A stretch of 64,000 nucleotides of DNA from CAXMMR01 sp963692975 (GCA_963692975.2 CAXMMR010000024.1:1-64000); one strand, 5' to 3'; positions 1 through 8,166 are shown, numbered from the stretch's first letter. The notes: a model not told the origin generated them from the letters alone. Program-made: numbers and translations.

Positions 1-11
1 CGGGCGGTGCA

Positions 12-950
12 GTGCCGGCTGGGCCCCTGCCGCAGGACCAAGCCCGCCGGGACAGCGACGCTGATTGGATCAGCGATGGTGACCAGCGCAACTTCATGCA
101 GCTCGTCGTCGAGACGTCGCGCAGCGTGCCGGTGCTGGTCGATTTCTGGGCGACCTGGTGCGGGCCTTGCAAAACGCTGACGCCGGCGCTTGAGCGCATT
201 GTCAACGCCGCCGGCGGCCGCGTGCGGCTGGTCAAGGTCGACATCGACCAGAACCGCGCGCTGGTGCAGCAACTCACCTCGCTTGGCCTGCCGCTACAAT
301 CCGTTCCGACGGTGGCGGCGTTCTGGCAGGGGCAGATCGCGGATTTATTCCAGGGTGCTCAGCCAGAAAGCGAGATTAAGCGTTTTGTCGAGAACCTGCT
401 GAAGCTGGCCGGCGGTGCCATGCCATCAGCCGAGCTGATCGCCGAGGGGCGGGCGGCGCTGGAGCAAGGGCAGGGGGAGGCCGCAGCAGACGCGTTCAGT
501 GCGGTGTTGCAGGACGAGCCGGACAACCCCGACGCGTGGGGCGGACTGGTGCGTGCCTTGGTCGCGCTTGGGGATGATGAGCAGGCGGAGGATGCGCTGC
601 GGCAGGTGCCCCCCGCGATAGAAGGGCATGCGGAGATTGCCGGCGCCCGCAGCGCGCTGGCGCTGGCTGTCGAGGGACGACAGGCGGCGGCCCATGTCGC
701 CGAGTTCGAGGCGCGGGTGGCAGCCGACCCGGTCGATCACCAGGCGCGCTTCGACCTTGCCTCGGCGCTGAACGGCGCCGGGCGGCGCAACGAGGCGGCC
801 GAGCATCTGCTTCTCATCGTGCGGGCCGAGCGTGGCTGGAACGACGAGGCGGCGCGGCGCCAACTGCTCAAACTGTTCGAGGCCTGGGGCTTTGACGACG
901 CTGCCACGATGACGGCACGTCGCAAGCTGTCCGCGTTGCTGTTCAGCTGA
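12..950 (+). CDS. cnoX: Thioredoxin-TPR chaperone, CnoX/YbbN family
   Basis: The N-terminal half is a thioredoxin fold with the active-site pattern WCGPC (Cys50 and Cys53 counted from this start), followed from about residue 130 by a helical tetratricopeptide-like region to the end at residue 312. This matches CnoX/YbbN, a periplasm-independent cytosolic redox chaperone that protects and hands over substrates during oxidative stress. Unlike the E. coli protein, both active-site cysteines are present, as is common in alphaproteobacteria. The frame is open to the left edge of the window, so the GTG at 12 is only the first visible start and the true start may lie upstream. The next gene, a LON-domain protein, follows after 75 bp in the same direction, a pairing seen in many alphaproteobacteria. 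Confidence 0.88.
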   Translation: MPAGPLPQDQARRDSDADWISDGDQRNFMQLVVETSRSVPVLVDFWATWCGPCKTLTPALERIVNAAGGRVRLVKVDIDQNRALVQQLTSLGLPLQSVPTVAAFWQGQIADLFQGAQPESEIKRFVENLLKLAGGAMPSAELIAEGRAALEQGQGEAAADAFSAVLQDEPDNPDAWGGLVRALVALGDDEQAEDALRQVPPAIEGHAEIAGARSALALAVEGRQAAAHVAEFEARVAADPVDHQARFDLASALNGAGRRNEAAEHLLLIVRAERGWNDEAARRQLLKLFEAWGFDDAATMTARRKLSALLFS

Positions 951-1025
951 TGCGGTCGTGAGGCAAGGCGGCGCGATGGCGAGCCTGGTCCGGGCCATTG
1001 TCGCCTGCCGGGGAGATGGCGCGCG

Positions 1026-1685
1026 ATGAACATGGAGCCGCGTCGCCAGGACAGGCTGCCGCGCGCAGTGCCGGTGTTCCCCATCGAAGGCGCGCTGCTG
1101 CTGCCAGGCGGACGGCTGCCGCTGCAGGTATTTGAGCCGCGCTACCTGGCGTTGACCGAGGACGTGCTGGGTAGCGGCCGGATGTTCGGCCTGATCCAGC
1201 CTAATGGCGCGCTTGAGGCGGAGGAGAGCGGGCCGGCGCTGTTCCGCGTCGGCTGCCTCGGCCGCATCGTCACCTTCAGCGAAACCGACGACGGCCGCTA
1301 CCTGATCACCTTGGCCGGAGTGATCCGGTTCCGCATCCTTGCAGAACTTGCGATGACGCGCGGCTACCGCGTGGTGGCGCCGGATTATGCGCCGTTTTGG
1401 AGCGACATCGAGCCCGACAGCCGCGCGCCCGTGATCGACCGTTCGGGGCTGCTGAGCGCGCTCAGGGCCTACTTCACCTATCGCGGATTCGAAGTGGATT
1501 GGGACGCGGTGGAGGCGATGGGCGATGAAGCGCTGGTGACAACGCTATCGACCGCCTGCCCGTTCGAGCCGCCGGAGAAGCAGGCGCTGCTGGAGGCGGC
1601 GACGCTGGAGACGCGGGCATCCAGCTTGCTGGCGCTGCTGCGCATGGCGACCCATGACGCAAGCGGCAGCGGCCCGCCGAGTTGA
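1026..1685 (+). CDS. LON peptidase substrate-binding-domain protein
   Basis: This 219-residue protein begins with the pattern PVFPIEGALLLPGGRLPLQV and FEPRY, typical of the N-terminal substrate-binding domain of Lon protease, but carries no AAA or protease domain. Stand-alone LON-domain proteins of about 200 to 220 residues are common; their biochemical role is not established, although substrate recognition or peptide binding is assumed from the domain. The start ATG at 1026 is preceded by GGGGAG at 1010-1015. The gene sits between cnoX and a Trm112-family gene and probably shares a transcript with both. Confidence 0.85.
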   Translation: MNMEPRRQDRLPRAVPVFPIEGALLLPGGRLPLQVFEPRYLALTEDVLGSGRMFGLIQPNGALEAEESGPALFRVGCLGRIVTFSETDDGRYLITLAGVIRFRILAELAMTRGYRVVAPDYAPFWSDIEPDSRAPVIDRSGLLSALRAYFTYRGFEVDWDAVEAMGDEALVTTLSTACPFEPPEKQALLEAATLETRASSLLALLRMATHDASGSGPPS

Positions 1686-1696
1686 GGAGCATGATC

Positions 1697-1891
1697 ATGC
1701 CGCAGGACGCCGCAACCCCAGGGATTCCGGTCGATCCACGACTACTCGAAATGCTGGTCTGTCCGCTTACGCGCGAGCCGCTCGAATACGATCGGGCCGC
1801 CGGCGAGCTGATCAGCCGCAAGGCCGGGCTCGCTTACCCGATCCGCGAGGGCATCCCGATCATGCTCCCCGAGGAGGCCCGAGTGCTCTAG
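1697..1891 (+). CDS. Trm112 family protein
   Basis: A 64-residue protein with the Trm112/UPF0434 pattern: LLEMLVCPLTREPLEYD near the start and AYPIREGIPIMLPEEAR at the end. Family members are small zinc-ribbon-like partners that activate methyltransferases in eukaryotes and archaea; the bacterial partner is usually unknown. Only one Cys is visible in the usual zinc pair, as in many bacterial members. Three starts are possible (TTG 1682, ATG 1691, ATG 1697); ATG 1697 is preferred because GAGGAG at 1684-1689 lies 7 nt upstream, while the earlier ones have no room for a ribosome site. The gene lies 11 bp after the LON-domain stop and 1 bp before the DUF971 gene. Confidence 0.85.
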   Translation: MPQDAATPGIPVDPRLLEMLVCPLTREPLEYDRAAGELISRKAGLAYPIREGIPIMLPEEARVL

Positions 1892-1892
1892 C

Positions 1893-2285
1893 ATGACTGT
1901 GGAGGCGGGCGAGAGCGAGGTCGCGGAGCAATTGATCGGGGCGCCGCTGGAAATCAGGCTGAGGCGGACGGAACGCTGCCTGGTCGTTCGTTTTGCCGCG
2001 ACGACATTCAATCTGCCGGCCGAGTATCTGCGTGTGGAAAGCCCAAGCGCAGAAGTGCAGGGGCATGCGCCTGGCGAGAAGCGGCTCGTCAGCGGCCGCA
2101 GGCAGGTCGGCATCCTCGGGGTGGAGCCGGTCGGGCACTATGCGGTGCGCATCCTGTTCGACGATCGGCACGACACCGGTATCTACAGTTGGCCCTACCT
2201 GCATCGGCTCGGTTCACGACAGTCCGAGGTCTGGGCGACGTATCTGAAGGACATCGAAGCAGCCGGCCTCTCTCGGGACAAATAA
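1893..2285 (+). CDS. DUF971 / GBBH-like N-terminal domain protein
   Basis: A 130-residue protein with the DUF971 (gamma-butyrobetaine hydroxylase-like N-terminal) pattern: LEIRLRRTERCLVVRF, LPAEYLRVESPSAEVQGH and, near the end, YAVRILFDDRHDTGIYSW followed by YLHRLG. In other bacteria this small domain occurs alone or fused to Mrp/ApbC iron-sulfur scaffold proteins, so a role linked to iron-sulfur or oxygenase chemistry is possible but unproven. The ATG is one base after the Trm112 stop codon, so translation is probably coupled. Confidence 0.8.
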   Translation: MTVEAGESEVAEQLIGAPLEIRLRRTERCLVVRFAATTFNLPAEYLRVESPSAEVQGHAPGEKRLVSGRRQVGILGVEPVGHYAVRILFDDRHDTGIYSWPYLHRLGSRQSEVWATYLKDIEAAGLSRDK

Positions 2286-2430
2286 CGGCAGTCCGCCGCT
2301 TGTGCTTGGCGCGCCACATTGTGGCACGAAAATGTCTCAAAATGGCCAATTGCAGGGCTGGTCTGCCCCGCATACAGTCCGACGCCGCAACGGAAAGTCG
2401 CCGAAGTGCGGCATGGTCGGGAGGCTGTCG

Positions 2431-2610
2431 ATGACTGAGGCTTGCATTGCCATCGGCCTACGCGCCGGCGACCTGGTGCCCTGCGGCGCCTGCAAGCGGC
2501 TGACGCCGTTCCGAGGCGGTCATTACGCTCCAAGCAGCGAGCTCTGCGCTGAATGCAGCTATCCGCGGCACGAAAACGAGCCTTACCGGGAGTTCGCAGA
2601 CTGGGAGTGA
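2431..2610 (+). CDS. Small zinc-binding-like protein (59 aa)
   Basis: I do not recognise a named family. The 59-residue product has two CxxC pairs (CGAC and CAEC) about 20 residues apart, which would form a single zinc-ribbon-like knuckle, and an acidic, aromatic tail ending EFADWE. The frame can be read from 2302, but ATG 2431 is preferred because GGGAGG at 2419-2424 is 6 nt upstream and the extra N-terminus is low-complexity and basic. It points toward an oppositely oriented L,D-transpeptidase gene, with a hairpin repeat between the two stop codons. Function unknown; a nucleic-acid or protein-binding role is only a guess from the cysteine pairs. Confidence 0.55.
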   Translation: MTEACIAIGLRAGDLVPCGACKRLTPFRGGHYAPSSELCAECSYPRHENEPYREFADWE

Positions 2611-2620
2611 GCGGGCGATA

Positions 2621-2753
2621 GAAAGGCCAGGGCTCTGCCCTGGACCCGCTGGGGCCCGAGGCCTCAGATCCCCAATCAGGCGCTCGCACGAACAATCGAG
2701 GGATCTTAAAGGCTTCGCCGGTAAGTGGGTCCAGGGGCAAAGCTCCTGGTCCT
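2621..2753. repeat. GC-rich intergenic hairpin element, copy 1
   Basis: Two modules in inverted arrangement. The left end reads AAAGGCCAGGGCTCTGCC, forming a hairpin with the following CTGGAC; the right end carries the AAAGGC-loop hairpin (degenerate here) and GGGTCCAGGGGCAAAG. The element fills the gap between two convergent genes, starting 10 bp after one stop codon and ending 11 bp before the other. Likely bidirectional terminator and MITE-like mobile remnant. Confidence 0.75.
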
Positions 2754-2764
2754 GCGTGCTTCGC

Positions 2765-3226
2765 CTATCCGACCGTGATTGCAGTGAGACCGGCCGCGAG
2801 ACAGGCGAGCAAGTCCGCCAGGGCAAGCGCCACGCAGCCCTCAGTGGGCGCATAATCCGGCCGGGCAACGTGCAGAAAGATCGCCGAGCCGCGACCGCGC
2901 ACGATCGGGGCGTCGTTCCAGCCGAGCACGCCGATCACGTCGTAGATCGCGTCCTCCCTCCACAGGACCTCGTGCCGGTCTCTGAACGGCAAGCGCACCC
3001 GACAGTTGTACTCGCGCGAACTCGGGTCGTCGCACCAGCCATCCGCCGGCGCCAGCGGTTCGATCGGAACCGCGGCGCGTGGGCGGGCGAGCCGGTCGGC
3101 GCGATACAACACCCGGCGCAGCGGCAGCAGGCCGAGCGGCGTCGCCTCATCGCCCTCCTGCTTGTCCGCCTTAAGCCCGGCACGGCCGATGGCGCAGCGT
3201 AGCGTCAACGGCGGCAGCCGCAGCAT
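2765..3226 (-). CDS. L,D-transpeptidase (YkuD-like) family protein
   Basis: A 153-residue protein matching the compact proteobacterial L,D-transpeptidase family: DGWCDDP, YNCRVRLPF, WREDAIYDVIGVLGWND, then FLHVARPDYAPTEGCVAL. The last block holds the catalytic His and the Cys of the (S/T)xGC core (TEGC). Enzymes of this fold make or edit 3-3 peptide cross-links or attach proteins to peptidoglycan, or act on periplasmic peptides. No clear signal peptide is visible at the N-terminus, which is usual for annotated members of this short subfamily; a start farther upstream cannot be excluded. It begins 23 bp after the ribA stop codon and is probably cotranscribed with it. Confidence 0.82.
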   Translation of the reverse strand: MLRLPPLTLRCAIGRAGLKADKQEGDEATPLGLLPLRRVLYRADRLARPRAAVPIEPLAPADGWCDDPSSREYNCRVRLPFRDRHEVLWREDAIYDVIGVLGWNDAPIVRGRGSAIFLHVARPDYAPTEGCVALALADLLACLAAGLTAITVG

Positions 3227-3249
3227 GCCGTCCGCGCCAAGTTGAGCGT

Positions 3250-4422
3250 TCAGCGCAGGTGACCCAGCCTGGCCGTCTTCGTCGCCAGGTAGGCGTCATT
3301 GACGCCGTTTGCGGTGATCGCCGCGCTCACCCGGCCCTCGACGGAGACGCCGCAGGCTTGCAGGGCGGCAAGCTTGTCCGGGTTATCGGTCAGCAGTCGT
3401 ATCCGACGGATCCCAAGCTCTTCAAGCATGGCGGCGGCGACCAGGAAGCTCCGCTCGTCGTCGCCCCAGCCAAGGGCACGATTGGCGTCCACGGTGTCGA
3501 GCCCAGCATCCTGCAGCGTGTAGGCGCGCAGCTTGTTAACGAGGCCGATGCCGCGGCCCTCCTGGGCCAGGTAGAGCAACGCGCCGCTTCCCTCGGCCGC
3601 CATCCGGGCGACCGCCTGGCGGAGCTGCGGGCCGCAATCGCAGCGCAGGCTGCCAAGCAGGTCGCCGGTGAAGCACTCCGAATGCAGTCGCACGAGCGGC
3701 GCCGGCGCATCGGCCGGCAGCAGCTCCGGATGACCGATGATGACAGCCAGGTGCTCGATCGCGCTGTCAGCGGCACGAAAGGCTACAACCCGGGCATCCG
3801 ACACGCCCTCCAGCGGCACCGCCGCATCGGCAACACGCCGCAACGTGCCGGCGGCCCGGTTCTGGTAGCCGAGCACTTCGGCCTCGCCGAGGCGAACCAG
3901 GCCGGGCTCGACGGCGTCGCTCGGCGCGACCAGGCAGGCGGGCAGCAACCGGGCGAGCTTGACCAGCAACATGGCGGCGGCCGAGCCGGGCAGTGCTGCA
4001 ACCGTGGATGGCAGGCTGCCGACGAACTGCTCGGCGGTCGGATCGGCAAAGCCGTGCAGGACATGCGGGCGGAGCAGTGCCGGAGACGCCTGCAAGGCAA
4101 CCAAGCCCTGCTCGGGCACCGGACGGCGTAGCACCGTCGCCGCTCGCACCGGCGCCAGCAGCAGCGTGGCCGGGCCAGCGGTCAGAGCCTCGAATTCCGC
4201 TAAGCCCGCGGCGCTGGCGCCCTCGGCGGCAAGAACAGCGAGACGGGCGCCGAGCGGCCTGCCGGCGCTTTCACTCGCCATCAGCGTGTCGAGCAGAACC
4301 GGCACGCCGCGACGCAGGTCCGACAGCGCGCGGTGGACGCTGCGCAGGGCAAGACGCTGTAACTGCCCGGCCGGCTCGGTGCTCGCGGACGGGCCAGCTC
4401 GGCTATCCGGCCCCACGCTCAT
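3250..4422 (-). CDS. ribA: GTP cyclohydrolase II, long N-terminal form
   Basis: The C-terminal ~200 residues carry the GTP cyclohydrolase II signature: HSECFTGDLLGSLRCDCGPQL with the zinc-binding cysteines, LYLAQEGRGIGLVNKLRAY, and RLLTDNPDKL. This enzyme opens GTP to start riboflavin synthesis. An N-terminal ~170-residue region of the kind found in long alphaproteobacterial RibA proteins precedes it; it does not show the DHBP synthase motifs, so I do not call it bifunctional RibBA. The frame is open to 4626, but ATG 4422 starts the conserved-looking part; the extra 68 residues are low-complexity. No FMN riboswitch is apparent upstream. Divergently arranged with the response regulator at 4732. 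Confidence 0.88.
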   Translation of the reverse strand: MSVGPDSRAGPSASTEPAGQLQRLALRSVHRALSDLRRGVPVLLDTLMASESAGRPLGARLAVLAAEGASAAGLAEFEALTAGPATLLLAPVRAATVLRRPVPEQGLVALQASPALLRPHVLHGFADPTAEQFVGSLPSTVAALPGSAAAMLLVKLARLLPACLVAPSDAVEPGLVRLGEAEVLGYQNRAAGTLRRVADAAVPLEGVSDARVVAFRAADSAIEHLAVIIGHPELLPADAPAPLVRLHSECFTGDLLGSLRCDCGPQLRQAVARMAAEGSGALLYLAQEGRGIGLVNKLRAYTLQDAGLDTVDANRALGWGDDERSFLVAAAMLEELGIRRIRLLTDNPDKLAALQACGVSVEGRVSAAITANGVNDAYLATKTARLGHLR

Positions 4423-4731
4423 CGGCGGCTCGGCACGGCTGCAGGGTGGCGAAGGCGCTCGGGGTATCACGGTCCGATAAGTCGGGCAGCGTGTTGCCGC
4501 AAACAAGCCACACGGGTCGTTATTGACGACAATGCACCCTTGCGGCGGTTTGAGCGTATAGGTCGTGGACGGTGATCGTTGCGCGCGGCCTGCATCCATA
4601 TCCTGCCTTGCGACCAATGAAAGCAAGGATTTCGAGCCGGATTGTTACGCCGCTAGTCGGCGGCCGGGCGGGCGGGGCTGAGAGCAGTGGGCGACGATTG
4701 AGCGTGGACGACGCGGAAGGTGAGGTAAATC
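4423..4731. other. Divergent intergenic region ribA / response regulator
   Basis: About 309 bp if ribA starts at 4422. It contains an AT-richer stretch around 4510-4660 that should hold the two divergent promoters. I could not recognise an operator, riboswitch or small gene in it. If ribA instead starts at 4626 the gap shrinks to about 105 bp. Confidence 0.4.
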
Positions 4732-5448
4732 ATGTCGGGCGACCGCCCAATCCTGATCGTAGACGACGACCGCTCGTTGCGCGAGGAGCTGGCAACGCAG
4801 CTTCGCGTTGAAGGCGACTTCCGGCCCTTTGAGGCGGCGGACGCAGAGCAGGCCGAGGCGCTGCTGCTTGCACAAGGCGCTCGGTTCGATGCCCTGATCC
4901 TCGACGTCGGGCTGCCGGACGCTGACGGACGCGACCTATGCGCACGGCTGAGGCGGCAGGGCATGCGGATGCCGATCATCATGCTGACCGGCTCCGACGA
5001 GGAGGCCGACGTGGTTCGGGGGCTCGATAGCGGCGCCAACGACTACATCGCCAAGCCGTTCAAGCTACGCGAGCTGTTGGCGCGGCTGCGGGCGCAACTG
5101 CGCATTTTCGAGAACAGCGAGGACGCTGTCTTCACGATCGGCCCCTACACCTTCCGTCCTTCGGCCAAGTTGCTCGAAGAGCCGACACGCAAGCGACGGA
5201 TCCGGCTGACCGAGAAGGAGGCGGCGATCCTCAAGTTTCTCTACCGGGCCGGCAGCAAGCCAGTCGCGCGCCAGGTGCTGCTCAATGAGGTATGGGGCTA
5301 CAACGCCGCGGTCACTACGCACACGCTCGAGACTCACATCTACCGGTTGCGCCAGAAGATCGAGCCGGACCCGGCGAACGCCCGGCTGCTGGTGACCGAG
5401 GGTGGCGGCTATCGTCTCGATCCGACGGTGATGCCGCAGGCAGCCTGA
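4732..5448 (+). CDS. OmpR-family two-component response regulator
   Basis: A 238-residue response regulator. The receiver domain (about residues 5-120) has the acidic pair in ILIVDDDRSL, the phospho-acceptor Asp in LILDVGLPDADG, the switch Thr in MLTGSDEE and the Lys in AKPFKLREL. The C-terminal winged-helix domain ends in THTLETHIYRLRQKIEP and TEGGGYRL, the OmpR/PhoB recognition-helix pattern. No sensor kinase gene lies nearby, so it is an orphan in this window and its target genes are unknown. GAGG in the leader gives a reasonable ribosome site. Confidence 0.9.
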   Translation: MSGDRPILIVDDDRSLREELATQLRVEGDFRPFEAADAEQAEALLLAQGARFDALILDVGLPDADGRDLCARLRRQGMRMPIIMLTGSDEEADVVRGLDSGANDYIAKPFKLRELLARLRAQLRIFENSEDAVFTIGPYTFRPSAKLLEEPTRKRRIRLTEKEAAILKFLYRAGSKPVARQVLLNEVWGYNAAVTTHTLETHIYRLRQKIEPDPANARLLVTEGGGYRLDPTVMPQAA

Positions 5449-5457
5449 GACGTCAGG

Positions 5458-6249
5458 CTAAAGGGCAAGCTCTACCATCACAGGCACATGGTCCGACGTT
5501 TGGGTCCAATCGCGAGCCTCCGTCAGAACACGGTGGCGCACGAGGGCGGGTTGCAGCTCTGCTGAGACCCAGACATGGTCAAGACGGCGGCCGCGGTTTG
5601 AAGCTCGCCAATCTTTGTTGCGATACGACCACCAAGTGTAAAGCTTCTCCTCGGCCGGCACTAAGTGCCGCGCTGCGTCAACAAAGCCTGTCGCCTGCCA
5701 GGCCGCCATGGCGGCCACCTCCACCGGCGTGTGGCTGACGACGCCGAGCAGCTGGCGATGGCTCCAGACGTCGTGCTCCAGCGGCGCGATGTTGAGGTCG
5801 CCGACCAGGATGCATCGCCTCGGCGGGAAGTTCGTAAAGAACGCGGTGGCCTCGCGCAGAAACGCAAGCTTATGGGCGAACTTCTGGTTGGCCGCCGGGT
5901 CCGGCACATCGCCGCCGGCCGGAACGTAGAAGTTGTGCAGCGCCACCGCGCCGCGAGGCGCCTCGATCGTGACGTGCAGGTGGCGGCAATCCCCCCGCTC
6001 GCACCAGTCCGGCGCGGCCTGCTCGGCGAGCGGCAGGCGGGAGAGGATCGCAACCCCGTTGTAGCCCTTCATGCCGCGGCGGGCGACATGCGAAAAGCCA
6101 AGGGCGCCGGGCGCTGTGTCCGGAAACAGGGCGTCCGGCACCTTGGTCTCCTGCAGGCAGAGGACGTCCGGGTCGAGCGCGTCCACGAGTTGGCGTAGCA
6201 AACCGATGCGCAGGCGTAGCGAGTTGATGTTCCAGGTGACGATGCGCAT
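5458..6249 (-). CDS. xth: Exodeoxyribonuclease III (first copy)
   Basis: A 263-residue endonuclease/exonuclease/phosphatase-fold enzyme. Visible motifs are MRIVTWNINSLRLR, VLCLQETKV (metal-binding Glu), GYNGVAILSR, LVGDLNIAPLEHDVW (catalytic Asp/Asn), and C-terminal RLDHVWVS with TSDHVPV (catalytic His). It acts as an AP endonuclease and 3'-5' exonuclease in base excision repair. A second, divergent paralogue lies at 38550-39365, so this genome has at least two. It converges with the response regulator gene, stops 9 bp apart. Confidence 0.9.
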   Translation of the reverse strand: MRIVTWNINSLRLRIGLLRQLVDALDPDVLCLQETKVPDALFPDTAPGALGFSHVARRGMKGYNGVAILSRLPLAEQAAPDWCERGDCRHLHVTIEAPRGAVALHNFYVPAGGDVPDPAANQKFAHKLAFLREATAFFTNFPPRRCILVGDLNIAPLEHDVWSHRQLLGVVSHTPVEVAAMAAWQATGFVDAARHLVPAEEKLYTWWSYRNKDWRASNRGRRLDHVWVSAELQPALVRHRVLTEARDWTQTSDHVPVMVELAL

Positions 6250-6601
6250 GAGTGGGATACTCGTGAGGAGGCAAGGCTAGGGCTTTGAGCCTGGACGCCA
6301 TTGAAGGCGGAGCCGTTAGAATTCGGTTGTTCGCCTTGCTTTATGGTGGGGTTGATGGATGGCGGCGAGAGGACCGATCGGCTTCGCCAATCAAGACTTC
6401 CGCTTGCGGCTTTCACGCCGCCGCCGGAGCCTGGAGCTCACCCGTGCTCAACCGCGTCATGGTCGTCGGCTTCGCCGCCTCAGCAATCGGCGCCCTCACA
6501 ACTCTCCGGGGGTGAACGGCGCGAACCTCGGCTTGGAGCTCCGTTCCATCCCAATGTCGCAGGCGCCAAAGCCACGGCCAAGCCTATAATCCGAGTGCTC
6601 T
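6250..6601. repeat. GC-rich element copy 2, degenerate, in 350-bp gap
   Basis: No gene is visible. The left part (6268-6330) is a decayed copy of the common module: GGCTAGGGCTTTGAGCCTGG then CATTGAAGGCGGAGCC. The matching right end continues into the monooxygenase gene at 6629-6682 (GGGTCCAGGGCAGAGCCCGG, CTCCTTCC). Between them lies about 300 bp of unique sequence I cannot assign, which is longer than the interior of the other copies. Confidence 0.55.
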
Positions 6602-7927
6602 TCACCCCTCAGGTCCGAATGGATCGGGTTTCGGGGTCAAGGCCTCAGTGGGTCCAGGGCAGAGCCCGGGCCCTCCTTCCTTGATCTTGCCAGCCAGGTA
6701 CTCCGCATCCCGTCCGACCCCGCTCAGCCGGCCGGAGCCCCAGCTGTGCAGCCAAGGCAGGCCGAGGAAGTAGACGCCCGGCTGCGCCGTCACGCCGCGG
6801 TGGTGGACCGGCCGGCCGAGGCCGTCGAACACGTCGAGCTTCAGCCAGGCGTAGTTTGGCCGGAAGCCGATGCACCAGATGATGCTAGTGATGCCGGCCG
6901 TCTGCAGCGCCAGCGCCGGCATGCCGGCTTGCGGCCGCCACACCGCCGGAGTGAACGGCTCGTCCGGCACGGCGAGACCTTGGGTGCCGATCCAGACGTC
7001 GATGCTGTGCTTGACGGCCTCCGAGGCGGCGTCGGCGGCGTCGAGATTGATGGCGAGGTCGTCGTTGAAGCTTGCCTGGCCGCACGCGATGCCGGCCAGG
7101 CTGCCATGCAGCCGCATGCCCTCAACCGCGAAGCGCCGCAGGTCGATGTCGCGGCCGCCATCGCGGCCGGAGACGTAGTGGCTGGTGGTGGCGCGCACCG
7201 CCTCGCCGAGCGGGTGGCGCTCGACGGGCAAGTCGTTGACGCCCATGCGCTCGAGCCACTCGACCACGTCGCGGCCACGATAGCGGCGGGCGATGCGGGG
7301 CGCCGGGCCGACGCACAGATGCACGCGGCGGTCGGCGAGGTGAAGGTCCTCGGCGATCTGGGTGCCCGACTGGCCGGTGCCGACGACCATCACGGCGCCA
7401 GGGGCGAGGTCGTCGGGGCTCGTGTAGCTGGCCGAGGTGAGCTGGCGGATCGTCGCCGGCAGGGTCGCGGCGGCCTCTGGCACCGCCGGGTCATGGTAGC
7501 CGCCGGTGGCGATCACGACCTGATCGGCATGCCAGCGGCCGGCATCGGTCTGCACGTCGTAGCCGCCGGCCGGTGAGGGCGCGAGCGACGTCACGCTGAC
7601 GCCGGTTCGGACCGGCGGGCCGAAGCTGTCGCGGAACGCGCGGAGATAGGCGACGACGCCATGCTTGGGCATGAAGCCGTCCGGGTCGTCGCCGACATAG
7701 GCAAAGCCCGGCAGCCGGCAATGCCAGTTCGGCGTGACCAGGTGAAAGCTGTCCCAGCGTTCGTGCTGCCAGGCATGGCCCACGTCATGGCGTTCGAGCA
7801 GAACGTGCTCCACGCCGTCGCGCATGAGAAACCAGCTCATCGCCAGCCCGGCCTGGCCGGCGCCGACGATCAGCACCGCTACATGCGGCGTGTGGGCGAG
7901 GGCGTCGTCGAGCATGGCAGAATTCAT
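6602..7927 (-). CDS. Flavin-dependent oxidoreductase, MSMEG_0569-like
   Basis: A 441-residue FAD/NADPH monooxygenase-like protein. The FAD-binding Rossmann motif is at the start (VLIVGAGQAGLAMSWFLMR) and the second nucleotide-binding motif is VMVVGTGQSGTQIAEDL. The blocks WDSFHLVTPNWHCRLPGF and WLHSWGSGRLSGVGRDAEY resemble the MSMEG_0569 family, which usually sits in a Nit1C-type cluster; none of those partners is here, so the substrate is unknown. The last ~25 residues (from GGPGLCPGPTEAL) are encoded by the end of a GC-rich hairpin repeat rather than by family sequence, so the C-terminus has probably been altered by the element. Confidence 0.75.
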   Translation of the reverse strand: MNSAMLDDALAHTPHVAVLIVGAGQAGLAMSWFLMRDGVEHVLLERHDVGHAWQHERWDSFHLVTPNWHCRLPGFAYVGDDPDGFMPKHGVVAYLRAFRDSFGPPVRTGVSVTSLAPSPAGGYDVQTDAGRWHADQVVIATGGYHDPAVPEAAATLPATIRQLTSASYTSPDDLAPGAVMVVGTGQSGTQIAEDLHLADRRVHLCVGPAPRIARRYRGRDVVEWLERMGVNDLPVERHPLGEAVRATTSHYVSGRDGGRDIDLRRFAVEGMRLHGSLAGIACGQASFNDDLAINLDAADAASEAVKHSIDVWIGTQGLAVPDEPFTPAVWRPQAGMPALALQTAGITSIIWCIGFRPNYAWLKLDVFDGLGRPVHHRGVTAQPGVYFLGLPWLHSWGSGRLSGVGRDAEYLAGKIKEGGPGLCPGPTEALTPKPDPFGPEG

Positions 7928-7951
7928 CGCGCCGGTTCAGGGAGAGGCCGC

Positions 7952-8025
7952 TGGAGCGGGTGAAGGGAATCGAACCCTCGTATGCAGCTTGGGAAGCTGC
8001 CGTTCTACCATTGAACTACACCCGC
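7952..8025 (-). tRNA. tRNA-Gly (anticodon CCC)
   Basis: On the minus strand a 74-nt cloverleaf starts GCGGGTG at 8025 and closes with CACCCGC (acceptor arm), followed by the discriminator base and an encoded CCA. The D arm has TTCAATGGTAGAA and the T arm has GGTTCGATTCC. The anticodon loop is TTCCCAA between GCAGC and GCTGC, giving anticodon CCC, which reads GGG codons. It stands alone between the flavin oxidoreductase and the metZ leader. Confidence 0.96.
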
Positions 8026-8106
8026 CGGGCGGGAGGCAGCATAGGCCGGGGCCGGTTGACGGCGCAATGCGGCTGCTCCTAGGTTCGGCTCGGCGCCTCG
8101 ATCGGC

Positions 8107-8166
8107 GTCCCTCGCGATTTGTCCGGCCTGCTTGCGGCGAGGTTAAACAAGCGCGCTAAAGAGGCC
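8107..8166 (+). promoter_or_regulatory. SAM-II riboswitch upstream of metZ
   Basis: The segment reads CTCGCGATTTG, then a pyrimidine-rich turn, GCTTGC, GGCGAGGTTAAACAA, and GCGCGCTAAAGAGG. These are the conserved blocks of the SAM-II aptamer (CGCGATTTG; TTAAACAA; GCTAAA followed by a purine-rich ribosome-site-like end). P1 can form between 8111-8115 (CTCGC) and 8137-8141 (GCGAG), and the pseudoknot between TTGT near 8119-8122 and ACAA at 8147-8150. SAM-II typically shuts off methionine-synthesis genes when S-adenosylmethionine is high, which fits the downstream gene. The metZ ATG is about 80 nt beyond the aptamer, longer than in many examples. Confidence 0.85.

Noticed and set aside
3250..4626. 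RibA start at 4626 instead of 4422
   Set aside because: The extra 68 residues are low-complexity with no family pattern; kept only as a possible alternative start.
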